Source of the DNA: a bacterium 1XD21-70 | GTDB taxonomy: Bacteria > Bacillota > Clostridia > Lachnospirales > Lachnospiraceae | Assembly (NCBI GenBank): GCA_003669055.1 | Contig: RAYB01000013.1 | Span: 1-64,000 of the forward strand | Direction: 5' to 3' | Length of the DNA stretch: 64,000 nucleotides | Shown: positions 33,952-42,804 of the stretch, in pieces | Layout of the letters: each line of letters begins with the position of its first letter | Numbering within the stretch: position 1 is the stretch's first letter | Position numbers and translations under genes: made by a program | The notes under the pieces: model-generated | What the model was told of the DNA's origin: nothing | The model's input: the letters and a program-made list of their open reading frames with translations, nothing else | Database searches by the model: none

Positions 33952-35295
33952 TCAGCAGTTTTCCTGCACTGCCTCACGGATCGCCTGAGCCATCGCATCG
34001 ACCATGGCATCCGTCATTCCGGGATATACCCCCACCCAGAAAGTATCCCTCATAATCCGGTCTGCCACCTGCAGATCCCCGACTACCCGGTAACCGCCGC
34101 CCTGTGCCCGCATCTGGTCAAAACAAGGATGGCGGGTCAGGTTCCCGGCAAACAGCATCCTCGTCTGGATGCCCTTTTCTTCGATATATTGTACCACACG
34201 GTTCCTGTCCACCCCTTCCCGGCAAGTGATGAGAAAACCAAACCAGCTGGGGCAAGAACCCGGGCAAGGCTCCGGCAAAATCAGGGAGCCGGAAAGATCC
34301 GACAATGCCGCCCGCAGGCGGTCAAAATTATGGCGCCGCCGTTTAACAAAACCCGGGAATTTCTCCAGCTGGGCACAGCCGATTGCCGCCTGCAGATCGG
34401 TTGCCTTCAGATTGTAGCCAAAATGAGAGTAGACATATTTGTGGTCATACCCCGCGGGCAATTCCCCATACTGCCGGTCAAAACGATGGTTGCAGGTATT
34501 GTCCTTGCCGGACGGACACGAACAGTCCCGTCCCCAGTCCCGGAAGGAACGGATAATCTTATGAAGCAGCGGATTGTCCGTGTACACCGCACCTCCCTCC
34601 CCCATCGTCATATGGTGGGGCGGGTAAAAGCTGGAGGTCCCGATATCCCCCACCGTCCCGGTGAAACGCTCTGTCCCGTCATACAAATAACGGCTGCCCA
34701 GCGCATCGCAGTTATCCTCAATCAGCCACAGCCCATGGAGCCCGCAAAATTCCTTCACTGCCTTTAAGTCGAAGGGATTCCCTAAAGTATGTGCAATCAT
34801 CACTGCCTTTGTCTTTTCCGAATATGCCGCTTCCAGCTGGGTTACATCAATATTATATTGCGGAATCGTCACGTCCACAAACACCGGAACCGCTCCATAT
34901 TGGATCATTGGTGCCACCGTGGTAGGGAATCCCGCTGCCACCGTGATCACCTCATCCCCCCGCCGCACCTGGCGGTCTCCTAGGAGCGGGGAAGTTAACG
35001 CCATAAAAGCATTTAGGTTGGCGGAAGAGCCGGAGTTCACCAGGGAGCAATAGCGCACGCCCAGATATTCCGACAGCTTTCGCTCAAACTCCTCCGTATA
35101 ACGCCCGGAGGTCAGCCAAAATTCCAATGCACTGTCCACCAAGTTGACCATCTCATGGGCATCATATACCCGTGAGGCATAAGGGATCCGGTCTCCTGGC
35201 TCGTAAGGTTTTTTCTTTTGAAGATGATATTTTTCACAATAGTCCGCCACCAGATCCAAAATCTCCTGCCTGGCCTGCTGCTGTGTCTTTTCCAT
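33952..35295 (-). CDS. rfbH: CDP-4-dehydro-6-deoxyglucose 3-dehydrase (E1)
   Basis: A 447-residue member of the DegT/DnrJ/StrS aminotransferase fold. In FYPPHHMTMGEGGAV a His replaces the usual PLP-linking Lys. That change marks the PMP-dependent, [2Fe-2S]-containing dehydrase E1, which removes the C3 hydroxyl to make CDP-4-keto-3,6-dideoxyglucose. Cys residues for the Fe-S cluster are plausible in CSCPSGKDNTC. Upstream neighbours rfbG and rfbF supply its substrate. The E3 reductase partner is not in the window. Also known as ddhC/ascC. Confidence 0.9.
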   Translation of the reverse strand: MEKTQQQARQEILDLVADYCEKYHLQKKKPYEPGDRIPYASRVYDAHEMVNLVDSALEFWLTSGRYTEEFERKLSEYLGVRYCSLVNSGSSANLNAFMALTSPLLGDRQVRRGDEVITVAAGFPTTVAPMIQYGAVPVFVDVTIPQYNIDVTQLEAAYSEKTKAVMIAHTLGNPFDLKAVKEFCGLHGLWLIEDNCDALGSRYLYDGTERFTGTVGDIGTSSFYPPHHMTMGEGGAVYTDNPLLHKIIRSFRDWGRDCSCPSGKDNTCNHRFDRQYGELPAGYDHKYVYSHFGYNLKATDLQAAIGCAQLEKFPGFVKRRRHNFDRLRAALSDLSGSLILPEPCPGSCPSWFGFLITCREGVDRNRVVQYIEEKGIQTRMLFAGNLTRHPCFDQMRAQGGGYRVVGDLQVADRIMRDTFWVGVYPGMTDAMVDAMAQAIREAVQENC

Positions 35296-35317
35296 ATATT
35301 AGGTTTTCTCCTTTATT

Positions 35318-36373
35318 TTAAAATTCCCGGATCTGGCGGTCTGTCACTGCCAGCATATCCTCCCCGGCCAGATATGCCTGCGACCACTCCACTGTCAGCC
35401 TCAGGGCTTCCCGGATATGCCACCTGGGCTGCCAGCCAAAAGTCCGCTTCAGTTTTGAACAGTCCAGCTTTAAAAAATTGGCCTCATGGGGGCCTCCGTC
35501 GTGGCGGCTGACCCAGCGTGCCCCTCCTCCCCACAATTCGCAGAACATGGATGCCAGTTCGCCGGTTGCCACGCAATCCCCATCATCCGGCCCCACATTG
35601 TAATATCCCTGGAAAGCCGGGTCTTCATATTGCCTCTGCATAATCTCCAGGTAAGCAAACAACGGCTCCAGCACATGCTGGAACGGGCGGGTGGAATAGG
35701 GGTTGCGCACCACAATCTCCTTCCCTGCCGCCTGGGCACGCACACAGTCCGGGATGATGCGGTCATTTGCAAAATCCCCGCCGCCGATCACATTTCCGGC
35801 ACGGGCTGTTGACACCGCGCAGCACCCGCCGCCAAAAAAAGCCTTTTTGTAGCTGTGTGTCACCAATTCCGAACAGGATTTGCTGTTGGAATATGGATCA
35901 TACCCATCCAACGGGTCATTCTCCCGGTAGCCGTACTCCCATTCCTGGTTCTCGTACACCTTATCTGTGGTGACATTCAGCACGGATTTTGTGTCCGGGG
36001 ACAGACGCACACATTCCAGCAGGTTCACCGTCCCCATCACATTCGTCTCATAGGTATATACCGGCTCACGGTAAGAATCCCTCACGATCGGCTGCGCGGC
36101 CAGGTGAATCACCAGTTCCGGCCGTACCCGTTCAAAAACCTCTTTCAGAGACTGCAGATCCCGGATATCCCCGGCCACCGAATCCATCAATCCCTCCAGC
36201 CCTGCCAGCCGAAACAGTGACGGATCCGTCGGCGGTTCCAGGGAATACCCTGCTACCTGCGCACCCGCCAGAGTCAGGATCCGGCACAGCCAGCTTCCCT
36301 TAAAACCGGTATGCCCCGTCACCAGCACCCTTTTCCCCTGATAAAATTGTCTGCATGCTTCTAGATTATACAT
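35318..36373 (-). CDS. rfbG: CDP-glucose 4,6-dehydratase
   Basis: A 351-residue extended SDR. RVLVTGHTGFKGSWL binds NAD, TDKVYENQEWEYGYRENDPL contains the catalytic Thr/Asp region and DGYDPYSNSKSCSELV the Tyr-X-X-X-Lys-equivalent (YSNSK). It converts CDP-glucose to CDP-4-keto-6-deoxyglucose. The ATG at 36373 is 6 bases after AGGAG. The upstream in-frame TTG at 36391 is less likely. It lies between rfbF and rfbH, in pathway order. Confidence 0.92.
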   Translation of the reverse strand: MYNLEACRQFYQGKRVLVTGHTGFKGSWLCRILTLAGAQVAGYSLEPPTDPSLFRLAGLEGLMDSVAGDIRDLQSLKEVFERVRPELVIHLAAQPIVRDSYREPVYTYETNVMGTVNLLECVRLSPDTKSVLNVTTDKVYENQEWEYGYRENDPLDGYDPYSNSKSCSELVTHSYKKAFFGGGCCAVSTARAGNVIGGGDFANDRIIPDCVRAQAAGKEIVVRNPYSTRPFQHVLEPLFAYLEIMQRQYEDPAFQGYYNVGPDDGDCVATGELASMFCELWGGGARWVSRHDGGPHEANFLKLDCSKLKRTFGWQPRWHIREALRLTVEWSQAYLAGEDMLAVTDRQIREF

Positions 36374-36400
36374 ATTCATCTCCTGTCCCAATATAACTGC

Positions 36401-37174
36401 CTATGACCAGATCTTCCAGGGCGCCTTTCCCGACTGCCACATCTTCTCCAACAGCTGCATCTCCCTCTGGGTATCCATGCATTGCCAGAACCCGCCATGG
36501 AAAAAGGACATCAGCTGCCCCTCAGCCACCAAACGTTCCATCGGCTCCCGTTCAAACACGGTCGCATCATCCTCCAAATACCCGAAAATCTCCGGGTTCA
36601 TCATCATAAAGCCGCCGTTGATGACCGCACCGTCCGCGGAGGACTTCTCCCGGAATGAACGGATCACATGGTCTGCCCCGATATCCAGAACCCCCTTTTG
36701 CTGGCCGATATTCACTGTGGTCAGCGTGGCGGTTCTCCCATGCCCCTGATGGAACCTCACCAGGGCATTCAAATCAACCGTACACACCGCATCCCCATAG
36801 GTCAGCAGAAACGGCTCCTCCCCAATATATGGCTGGATCCTCTTCACCCGGCCGCCTGTCATCGTATGGAGCCCGGTATCCACCAAGGTCACCCGCCATG
36901 GCTCTGAATAATTGTTGTGCACCTCCATCTTATTATTCGCCAAATCAAAGGTCACATCCGACATATGCAGGAAATAATCCGCAAAAAACTCCTTCACCAC
37001 ATACTGCTTATACCCCAGGCAAATGATAAAATCATGGAACCCAAACTCTGCATAGTATTTCATGATATGCCACAGAATCGGGCGTCCGCCGATCTCAATC
37101 ATCGGCTTAGGCTTCAAATGGCTCTCTTCACTGATCCTTGTCCCCAGGCCACCGGCCAGAATCACTACCTTCAT
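36401..37174 (-). CDS. rfbF: glucose-1-phosphate cytidylyltransferase
   Basis: A 257-residue nucleotidyltransferase starting MKVVILAGGLGTRISEESHL, the RmlA-like signature, followed by KPKPMIEIGGRPILWHIMKYY, which is typical for RfbF. It makes CDP-glucose from CTP and glucose-1-phosphate. I chose the second of two adjacent ATGs (37174) with GGAGG 7 bases upstream. The frame continues upstream into the preceding membrane protein gene. First enzyme of the CDP-dideoxyhexose branch. Confidence 0.92.
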   Translation of the reverse strand: MKVVILAGGLGTRISEESHLKPKPMIEIGGRPILWHIMKYYAEFGFHDFIICLGYKQYVVKEFFADYFLHMSDVTFDLANNKMEVHNNYSEPWRVTLVDTGLHTMTGGRVKRIQPYIGEEPFLLTYGDAVCTVDLNALVRFHQGHGRTATLTTVNIGQQKGVLDIGADHVIRSFREKSSADGAVINGGFMMMNPEIFGYLEDDATVFEREPMERLVAEGQLMSFFHGGFWQCMDTQREMQLLEKMWQSGKAPWKIWS

Positions 37175-37224
37175 CATATATCCTCCGTCTCTCCTAAAAG
37201 GCAACTTCCCGGCCGCCAAAGCCA

Positions 37225-38685
37225 TTACCTTCCAAATACATTCCAACCGTTCTCTTCCAGGATCCTTAAAGCGCGGCGCACGTCCGCCCCGCTTTCCTCC
37301 CGGCCTTTCCGGTAATCAAAAGTCTCCCTCAGCGTATCGTCATCCAAGCTTTTATATTGGAGCGCCATGGCCGCGATATTCTCCCCATACGCCTCCCGGT
37401 AAGGCGCTGTGCGGATTTCCACATAATCCGTGTAGCCATGCCCGGCCAGCAAAAGGAGGCATAGGGCAAGCGCCAGGATCCGGCTGATCCTTCCTGCCGG
37501 GCAACTCCTGCCGGATCCTTCCCGCCGGGCATCGCCCCCCGTCTGGCTTCCCCCATCTCCCCCCAGCCTCCAAACCAGGGCAAACGTCAGCACAATCCCC
37601 AATAGCCCCGCCTGGTACTGCAGTGCGTACCGGGAACTCATCCCATACTCCTCCCGGGCAAAAATATAGCGGGAAACCAGGATAATCGCATGGTTTCCCA
37701 TCCCGGCAAACAAAAGCATCAGCGGCAGCAGCGTCCGCTCATACAACCGCCAGCGCACGTTCATCATCAGTGCCAGCAGATACCCCCCTGCCAGCACCGC
37801 CCCCAATAGATACAAGGCGCCGTCTCCCACCACTTGGTCCGAAACCCACTTGTTAAGCGTCTCTCCGCCGACCACCATGGAAGCCAATGATTTCAGCAGG
37901 AAATTCACAAAAAACAACGGCTGCTGCCCAAACATTTCCATCAGGCCGATCTTGATTGCCCCGTCATGGTCTTCATAGGCATACGAATTGCTCCACATAT
38001 ACAAAACCAACGGAACCACCACGCTGGCAATCCCTGCCAGGCAGAGTTTCCGATCCATGGGAGGTTTCTCTTCCCCCTTTTGCACCTGGCACCATATGCC
38101 TGCAAACCCATAGGCCAGCACCATCACCACCGAATATACCGCACAGTAAGGCCCTGCCACCGCCAGGCTCACCACCGGCGGCAGCAGCAAAAGGCGGAGC
38201 CTGTCCCCCCGCTTCTCCTGCCCGTATAGCACCCGGTCAAACACCAGGTAATGGTAATAAAAACAGGCAAATGCCAAAAAATGTGCCCAGCCGGTGCCGT
38301 TGGTAAGCATTTCCCATTTATCCAGCCCGAACAGGAGGAACATCAAAAACACATACCAGGCTGTCCCAACCCGTTTCCACTCACAATACCGCCCAAGCAC
38401 CAGCCCTGAAAGCCCCAGGCTCAGCACCCCCAGCGCCATCTCGGCGGTCGTGCTATAATGAAACAGCATGACATTCAGTGCACGTACCGGATAATACACC
38501 GGAATCCTGGTCAGCACATCCGGGCGGAAAAAGTTCTCCGGGTTCCACACATCCGGCAGGTATTTATTGACAATCCGGATATAGTCCGAATAGACAATAT
38601 CGCATGTCGCCTCCTTGATATACCAAAGGCACAGCAATGTCCCTAAAAACGGCAGCCCATAATAGATGATCTTTTTTTGTTTCAT
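37225..38685 (-). CDS. multi-span membrane protein, probable GT-C-type glycosyltransferase
   Basis: A 486-residue protein with about ten membrane spans. It starts MKQKKIIYYGLPFLGTLLCLWY, and an extracytoplasmic loop after the first span contains VYSDYIRIVNKYLPDVW. The overall layout resembles GtrV/GT-C-like membrane proteins that take sugars from undecaprenyl-phosphate donors. No conserved catalytic motif is certain. The C-terminal tail is charged. The ATG at 38685 has AAAGGG upstream. It is downstream of another large membrane protein, with which it almost overlaps. Confidence 0.6.
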   Translation of the reverse strand: MKQKKIIYYGLPFLGTLLCLWYIKEATCDIVYSDYIRIVNKYLPDVWNPENFFRPDVLTRIPVYYPVRALNVMLFHYSTTAEMALGVLSLGLSGLVLGRYCEWKRVGTAWYVFLMFLLFGLDKWEMLTNGTGWAHFLAFACFYYHYLVFDRVLYGQEKRGDRLRLLLLPPVVSLAVAGPYCAVYSVVMVLAYGFAGIWCQVQKGEEKPPMDRKLCLAGIASVVVPLVLYMWSNSYAYEDHDGAIKIGLMEMFGQQPLFFVNFLLKSLASMVVGGETLNKWVSDQVVGDGALYLLGAVLAGGYLLALMMNVRWRLYERTLLPLMLLFAGMGNHAIILVSRYIFAREEYGMSSRYALQYQAGLLGIVLTFALVWRLGGDGGSQTGGDARREGSGRSCPAGRISRILALALCLLLLAGHGYTDYVEIRTAPYREAYGENIAAMALQYKSLDDDTLRETFDYRKGREESGADVRRALRILEENGWNVFGR

Positions 38686-38717
38686 GCCTGTCCCTTTCCA
38701 TCCTATATGCAAAATTG

Positions 38718-40610
38718 TCAATCTGCCTTCATCGCCAGCACCACTGCCAGCCGCTGGCTGCCCCTCTGCTCCCTGGCATCCGGCACGTAAAAATTCGTCT
38801 TGAAATCCAGGGTGACTGTCTCATATGGCTGAACCTCAATCACCGTATGGGACTGTGCCTCCTTTAATTCCAGGTACGCCTGCGGCTCCTCATTGACATA
38901 GACCATAATCCACTGATCCCTGGTAATTTCCCCCGGATAATAAAAATCCAGTTCAATCACGCCCTGCGACCCGGCCATGACCTGGATCCTGGCACTCTCG
39001 TCGATCCAGCCGTCCTCGTAATACCCGTAAATCCCCCGGCATTTCAGCATCTTCACCGCACAGGTAATATTCCGGAAGCCATTGTAGGCCAAATCTTCCT
39101 GCAAGACCACCATGTCATCCGTGACCAGTCCGATCTCCCGCACGTCATCCAAGTACAAAATCCGTGTGTTTTCTGCCTTCCGCTTCTTATCGAAAACCTT
39201 TAGGAATGTCTCCCGGGTAAAATCCTCCATGCCAAAAGCATCGCCCCCATAGGCATCCTTTACAATATAGACCGTCTTGCCAAATATCCCTTCCCCGTAT
39301 GTCCCATAGGTTTCCTCCGCCAGCGAATTATACCGCTGCTGGTCTGCCATAAAATAAAGGTTGGGATAAAGCCCCCTGTAATAGAGTTCCACCGGGAGCA
39401 TCATCACCACATACAAGGTCAGCATAACCAGGAAGGCCACCGCACGCATCCAGGTGCCCTGTTCTATCGTTTTCTCCGTCAGAACCCCGTACATCCAGGA
39501 AAGATACAGAAGCGCCCCCGCATACGACACATAGACCCATCGCATCTCCACCCGGATTGTCACGCTCGAGCAGGCGATGCAGCCTGCTATGAACCCTATA
39601 AACAGCAGGCTGGTGCACAGATAGGCGCCGCAATGCCGCCAGTTTTGCACCAGTTTTACCAGAAATGCCGCCAGCACCGCAAGCAGCATCAAATCCGCCG
39701 CCACGACCAGGATCATCACCCAGGCCGGTGCCTGGCGGAAATTCTGCCCGTTTAAATGTTCCGGCCCGGCATTGACCCCGAACAGATAAGCCACCTGGCT
39801 GAGCGCATAGCGCACTGCGTCCCCAAAGGCAAAGGTATCTGCCACCTGGGTACGCCCTGTCCCTGCCGGCATCACGCTGCCGATCGCCAGAAGCCGGATC
39901 ACCTGTACAGCCGCAAAGGTTCCCGCCGGAACCGCCCACAGCCGCCCGCGCCGCACCCTCCGGCATATAAGCACCAAAAAGAACAGCGGCAGCAGCACCA
40001 TGTACCGCTCATGGACAAAGCAGACGCCAAAATACAATCCGCATGCCACATAAAACCCCCGGCAGTCCTTCCCGCCATGATCGTTAAGGAAATCACAAAG
40101 GAGGCATAAAATGCCCAGCGCCATCCAAAGGGCCATCGTTTCCATCAGCCCGTAAAGCTGCCCGATCTGATAATACGACAGCCGGGAAGCCAGGAATGCA
40201 AATCCGCACAGCGCCCCCACATAAGAGGAACGGCTGTATTTCCCCGCCATCCGGTACAGGGTAAAGGCAATCCCGATATTCAGCAGAATATTAAACGGAA
40301 CAAACCATTCCACATGTGTCCCGGCTATCCCCAGTTCCAGCCAGGCCGCCAGATAGTACAAAAAACGGAACCGGGTGCTCCCAACCGGGAAAACAAACTT
40401 CAGGAAAGACTGCTCCCCATAGCAGGACCACAGGTACAGATCATCCATATACAACCCCTTTAGTTCCATGCCCCTGTTAATCCAGAAGGCAAAGCACGCC
40501 AGCAAAAGTGCCACTAACAGGTCGTTTCTCCAGCGCCCGGCCATCTGCCACCGCTCCCTATGTTTGTTCCCCAAAAAATCATGGTTCCCAGCCATCTGCT
40601 CTTCTTTCAT
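38718..40610 (-). CDS. large membrane protein with C-terminal extracytoplasmic domain, probable GT-C glycosyltransferase
   Basis: A 630-residue protein with about eleven spans in the first 430 residues and a soluble, beta-rich C-terminal domain of about 190 residues. The first extracytoplasmic loop carries LYMDDLYLWS, an acidic pair at the place where GT-C enzymes hold their catalytic Asp/Glu. I infer transfer of a polyprenyl-linked sugar to the glycan outside the membrane. AAGGAGAAGAGG is directly before the ATG. It follows the GT gene at 40641 by 30 bases. Confidence 0.6.
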   Translation of the reverse strand: MKEEQMAGNHDFLGNKHRERWQMAGRWRNDLLVALLLACFAFWINRGMELKGLYMDDLYLWSCYGEQSFLKFVFPVGSTRFRFLYYLAAWLELGIAGTHVEWFVPFNILLNIGIAFTLYRMAGKYSRSSYVGALCGFAFLASRLSYYQIGQLYGLMETMALWMALGILCLLCDFLNDHGGKDCRGFYVACGLYFGVCFVHERYMVLLPLFFLVLICRRVRRGRLWAVPAGTFAAVQVIRLLAIGSVMPAGTGRTQVADTFAFGDAVRYALSQVAYLFGVNAGPEHLNGQNFRQAPAWVMILVVAADLMLLAVLAAFLVKLVQNWRHCGAYLCTSLLFIGFIAGCIACSSVTIRVEMRWVYVSYAGALLYLSWMYGVLTEKTIEQGTWMRAVAFLVMLTLYVVMMLPVELYYRGLYPNLYFMADQQRYNSLAEETYGTYGEGIFGKTVYIVKDAYGGDAFGMEDFTRETFLKVFDKKRKAENTRILYLDDVREIGLVTDDMVVLQEDLAYNGFRNITCAVKMLKCRGIYGYYEDGWIDESARIQVMAGSQGVIELDFYYPGEITRDQWIMVYVNEEPQAYLELKEAQSHTVIEVQPYETVTLDFKTNFYVPDAREQRGSQRLAVVLAMKAD

Positions 40611-40640
40611 CCTCTTCTCCTTATAGGGCCCGGCACTCCC

Positions 40641-41423
40641 TCAACGGTATGCCCCATAAGCCCTCTGGTAAAACGCCAGCAGGCATTTTGCCGCCGCCCC
40701 CGGCCAGATCTTCCGGTACATGCCTAATTCTTCCTCCGCACGGTGATGGTTTTCGATAAATTCTTTAGTGGTGGCTCCTTCGTGGATGCGGTAGGCAATC
40801 AACGGCCTCTCCACACAGAAAAACCGGCCCGGCCGCCCGGCCAGCGCCCACATCGTATCCCAATCCAGGGCAAACTTGTAGGGGGAATCAAACAGCGGCA
40901 TCCCCAGCCGCCCCTTATCATATGTGCCCGACGGGCAGATCAGCGGGTTCCCCCAGGCCAATGCTGCCTTTTTTACCCATGTATGCTGTGCCAGGCCGTG
41001 GAAACGCAAGGGTATCCGCAGCAATTTTTTTATCAGGAGGAACATCCCCCTCTTTTGCACCCGGCCGTTTTTTATGATCACGCAATCCGTGGTAAAAACA
41101 GAGATGTCCCCATACCTCTCCCACGCCCGCTGCACATTCCATGCATAATCCTTGTGGTAACAATCGTCCTGATGGGCTATCGTGACTAAGCGGGATTCTG
41201 CACTCCCATAAGCGAAATTCCAGTCAGCCTGGATGTCGCTCTCCCCCTCCCGCACAAAATAGGGCAGGCCATGCTTCTTTGCCATCCCTTCCAGGTAAGG
41301 GCTGGGGGTGGAGGTGCATAAAATCACCTTTGCCGGCACCGTCTGCCTCTTAAGCGAACGGATGCAGGCTTCCAGATAAGGGGAATCCTTATAAGCACAA
41401 ATTGCAAATGTATGGGTCAACAT
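40641..41423 (-). CDS. family 2 (GT-A) glycosyltransferase
   Basis: A 260-residue protein beginning MLTHTFAICAYKDSPYLEAC. It has the GT-A strand/helix pattern and an HQDDCYHKDY segment that supplies the DXD-like metal site. LICPSGTYDK and FALDWDTMWALAGRPGRF are further blocks of the family. Donor and acceptor are unknown, and it probably adds one residue of the surface glycan in the cytoplasm. The ATG at 41423 has AAGGAGCGGGAAG upstream. The frame opens 27 codons earlier without a site. Confidence 0.82.
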   Translation of the reverse strand: MLTHTFAICAYKDSPYLEACIRSLKRQTVPAKVILCTSTPSPYLEGMAKKHGLPYFVREGESDIQADWNFAYGSAESRLVTIAHQDDCYHKDYAWNVQRAWERYGDISVFTTDCVIIKNGRVQKRGMFLLIKKLLRIPLRFHGLAQHTWVKKAALAWGNPLICPSGTYDKGRLGMPLFDSPYKFALDWDTMWALAGRPGRFFCVERPLIAYRIHEGATTKEFIENHHRAEEELGMYRKIWPGAAAKCLLAFYQRAYGAYR

Positions 41424-41467
41424 CTTCCCGCTCCTTATTATCGTTGGCCTTAGGCCATGGCAAGGCA

Positions 41468-42124
41468 TTATCCGCCGAAAAAACGTTCTTCCAGCATCAG
41501 GCACAGAGCATGGTAAACCGGCAGGTGAAGTTCCTGGATCTTGTACGTCTCATCCTCCGGCACGATAACCGCCACATCTGCACGTTTTGCCAGCTTCCCG
41601 CCGTCCCTGCCGGACAGCCCGACCACCTTCATTGATTTTGCCTTTGCTACTGTCACCGCATAATCCACATTCCGGGCATTCCCGGAGGTGGATATCCCCA
41701 GGAAAACGTCTCCCGGCCTGCCATATCCGCAGACCTGCTGGGCATAAACCATATCCGCATTGACGTCATTGGCAAAGGCCGTCGATAACCCCGGATGCCC
41801 GTTGAGGGCAACCGCCGGCAGGCTGCCCTGCAGCTTTGCCGCTAACAGCGCCCCGTCCTCTCCGCCCTCAGCCCTCAGCCTATCCTGCAATTCTTCCGGC
41901 AGTTTTCTCTGCCTGGCAAACCCTTTCATCAGTTCCCCGACAATATGCTCGGCATCCGCACAGCTGCCCCCGTTTCCGGCAACCAGCAGCTTATGCCCCT
42001 GGCTATAGCAGTCCTCAAGAACCTGGTAAGCTTCCCGGATTGCCCCGCGGGCTGCTTCCAGAACCGGATAGCGCTCCGTCAGGCCGTCTAAGATCTGCTG
42101 CTGCCTCTCGCTCCATGCTGCCAT
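41468..42124 (-). CDS. gmhA: sedoheptulose 7-phosphate isomerase (SIS domain)
   Basis: A 218-residue SIS-domain protein. LLVAGNGGSCADAEHIVGELMKGF and GISTSGNARNVDYAV are the sugar-phosphate binding loops, and ETYKIQELHLPVYHALC carries the catalytic Glu/His of GmhA. It converts sedoheptulose 7-phosphate to D-glycero-D-manno-heptose 7-phosphate, the first step of the heptose branch. It is somewhat longer than usual because of an insert after residue 65. The ATG at 42124 has GGGAGGG upstream and avoids overlap with gmhB. Confidence 0.92.
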   Translation of the reverse strand: MAAWSERQQQILDGLTERYPVLEAARGAIREAYQVLEDCYSQGHKLLVAGNGGSCADAEHIVGELMKGFARQRKLPEELQDRLRAEGGEDGALLAAKLQGSLPAVALNGHPGLSTAFANDVNADMVYAQQVCGYGRPGDVFLGISTSGNARNVDYAVTVAKAKSMKVVGLSGRDGGKLAKRADVAVIVPEDETYKIQELHLPVYHALCLMLEERFFGG

Positions 42125-42143
42125 CTCTTCACCCTCCCCCGCC

Positions 42144-42779
42144 TCACCGGCGTCCATCTTCACTTTCAAGTATCGCACGGGCGGCGTCAATAAGTGTCTC
42201 GGCGTAAACATCATAAGGCAGTTTTCCTTCCTCTCCTATCACTCTTCCCGGCCGGGAGGCATCCCCGGGGATACCTCCCAGCCTTCTTAGCTGTTTTTCA
42301 TGGACTTTCTGCCCATAGCCGGTTCCTACCAGCACGGTACGCACCCCGTAGTTCCTTCCCGCCTCCACGTCAATCAGTTTATCCCCAACCATCCAGGAAT
42401 GTGCCTTGTCCACCTCGATGTACCGTTCCGCCATCTCAAACATCCCGGTCCCAGGCTTCCTGCAGCGGCAGCATACCTTATATCTGCCCAACCCATGTTC
42501 CGGGTGGTGGGGACAGTAAAAGAAATAATCAACTTCCGCCCCCTGCGGGCGCAGCAGTTCATTCATATAGCCATGCAGCTGTATTACATCCGGTTCCTGG
42601 TAGTAGCCCCGCGCCACGCCTGCCTGGTTCGTCACCACCACAATGCGGTAGCCTCCCAGGCGCAGCCTGCAAATCGCCTCCGGCACCCCGTCCAGGATCC
42701 TTAAGTCCTCCTTCCGGTGCAGGTAATGAACCTCTTCGTTCAGTGTCCCGTCCCGGTCTAAAAACACCACTCGCTCCAT
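42144..42779 (-). CDS. gmhB: D-glycero-alpha-D-manno-heptose 1,7-bisphosphate 7-phosphatase
   Basis: A 211-residue HAD-IIIA phosphatase. It has VVFLDRDGTLNEEVHYL (nucleophile Asp and acid/base Asp), VVVTNQAGVARGYY, the zinc-binding CPHHPEHG...CCRCRKP and MVGDKLIDVEAG. It removes the 7-phosphate after HddA action. A C-terminal tail of about 30 residues beyond the usual end is present. Located between hddA and gmhA. Confidence 0.92.
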   Translation of the reverse strand: MERVVFLDRDGTLNEEVHYLHRKEDLRILDGVPEAICRLRLGGYRIVVVTNQAGVARGYYQEPDVIQLHGYMNELLRPQGAEVDYFFYCPHHPEHGLGRYKVCCRCRKPGTGMFEMAERYIEVDKAHSWMVGDKLIDVEAGRNYGVRTVLVGTGYGQKVHEKQLRRLGGIPGDASRPGRVIGEEGKLPYDVYAETLIDAARAILESEDGRR

Positions 42780-42804
42780 CTGCCATCCGCTCCTGCCTGG
42801 ATTT

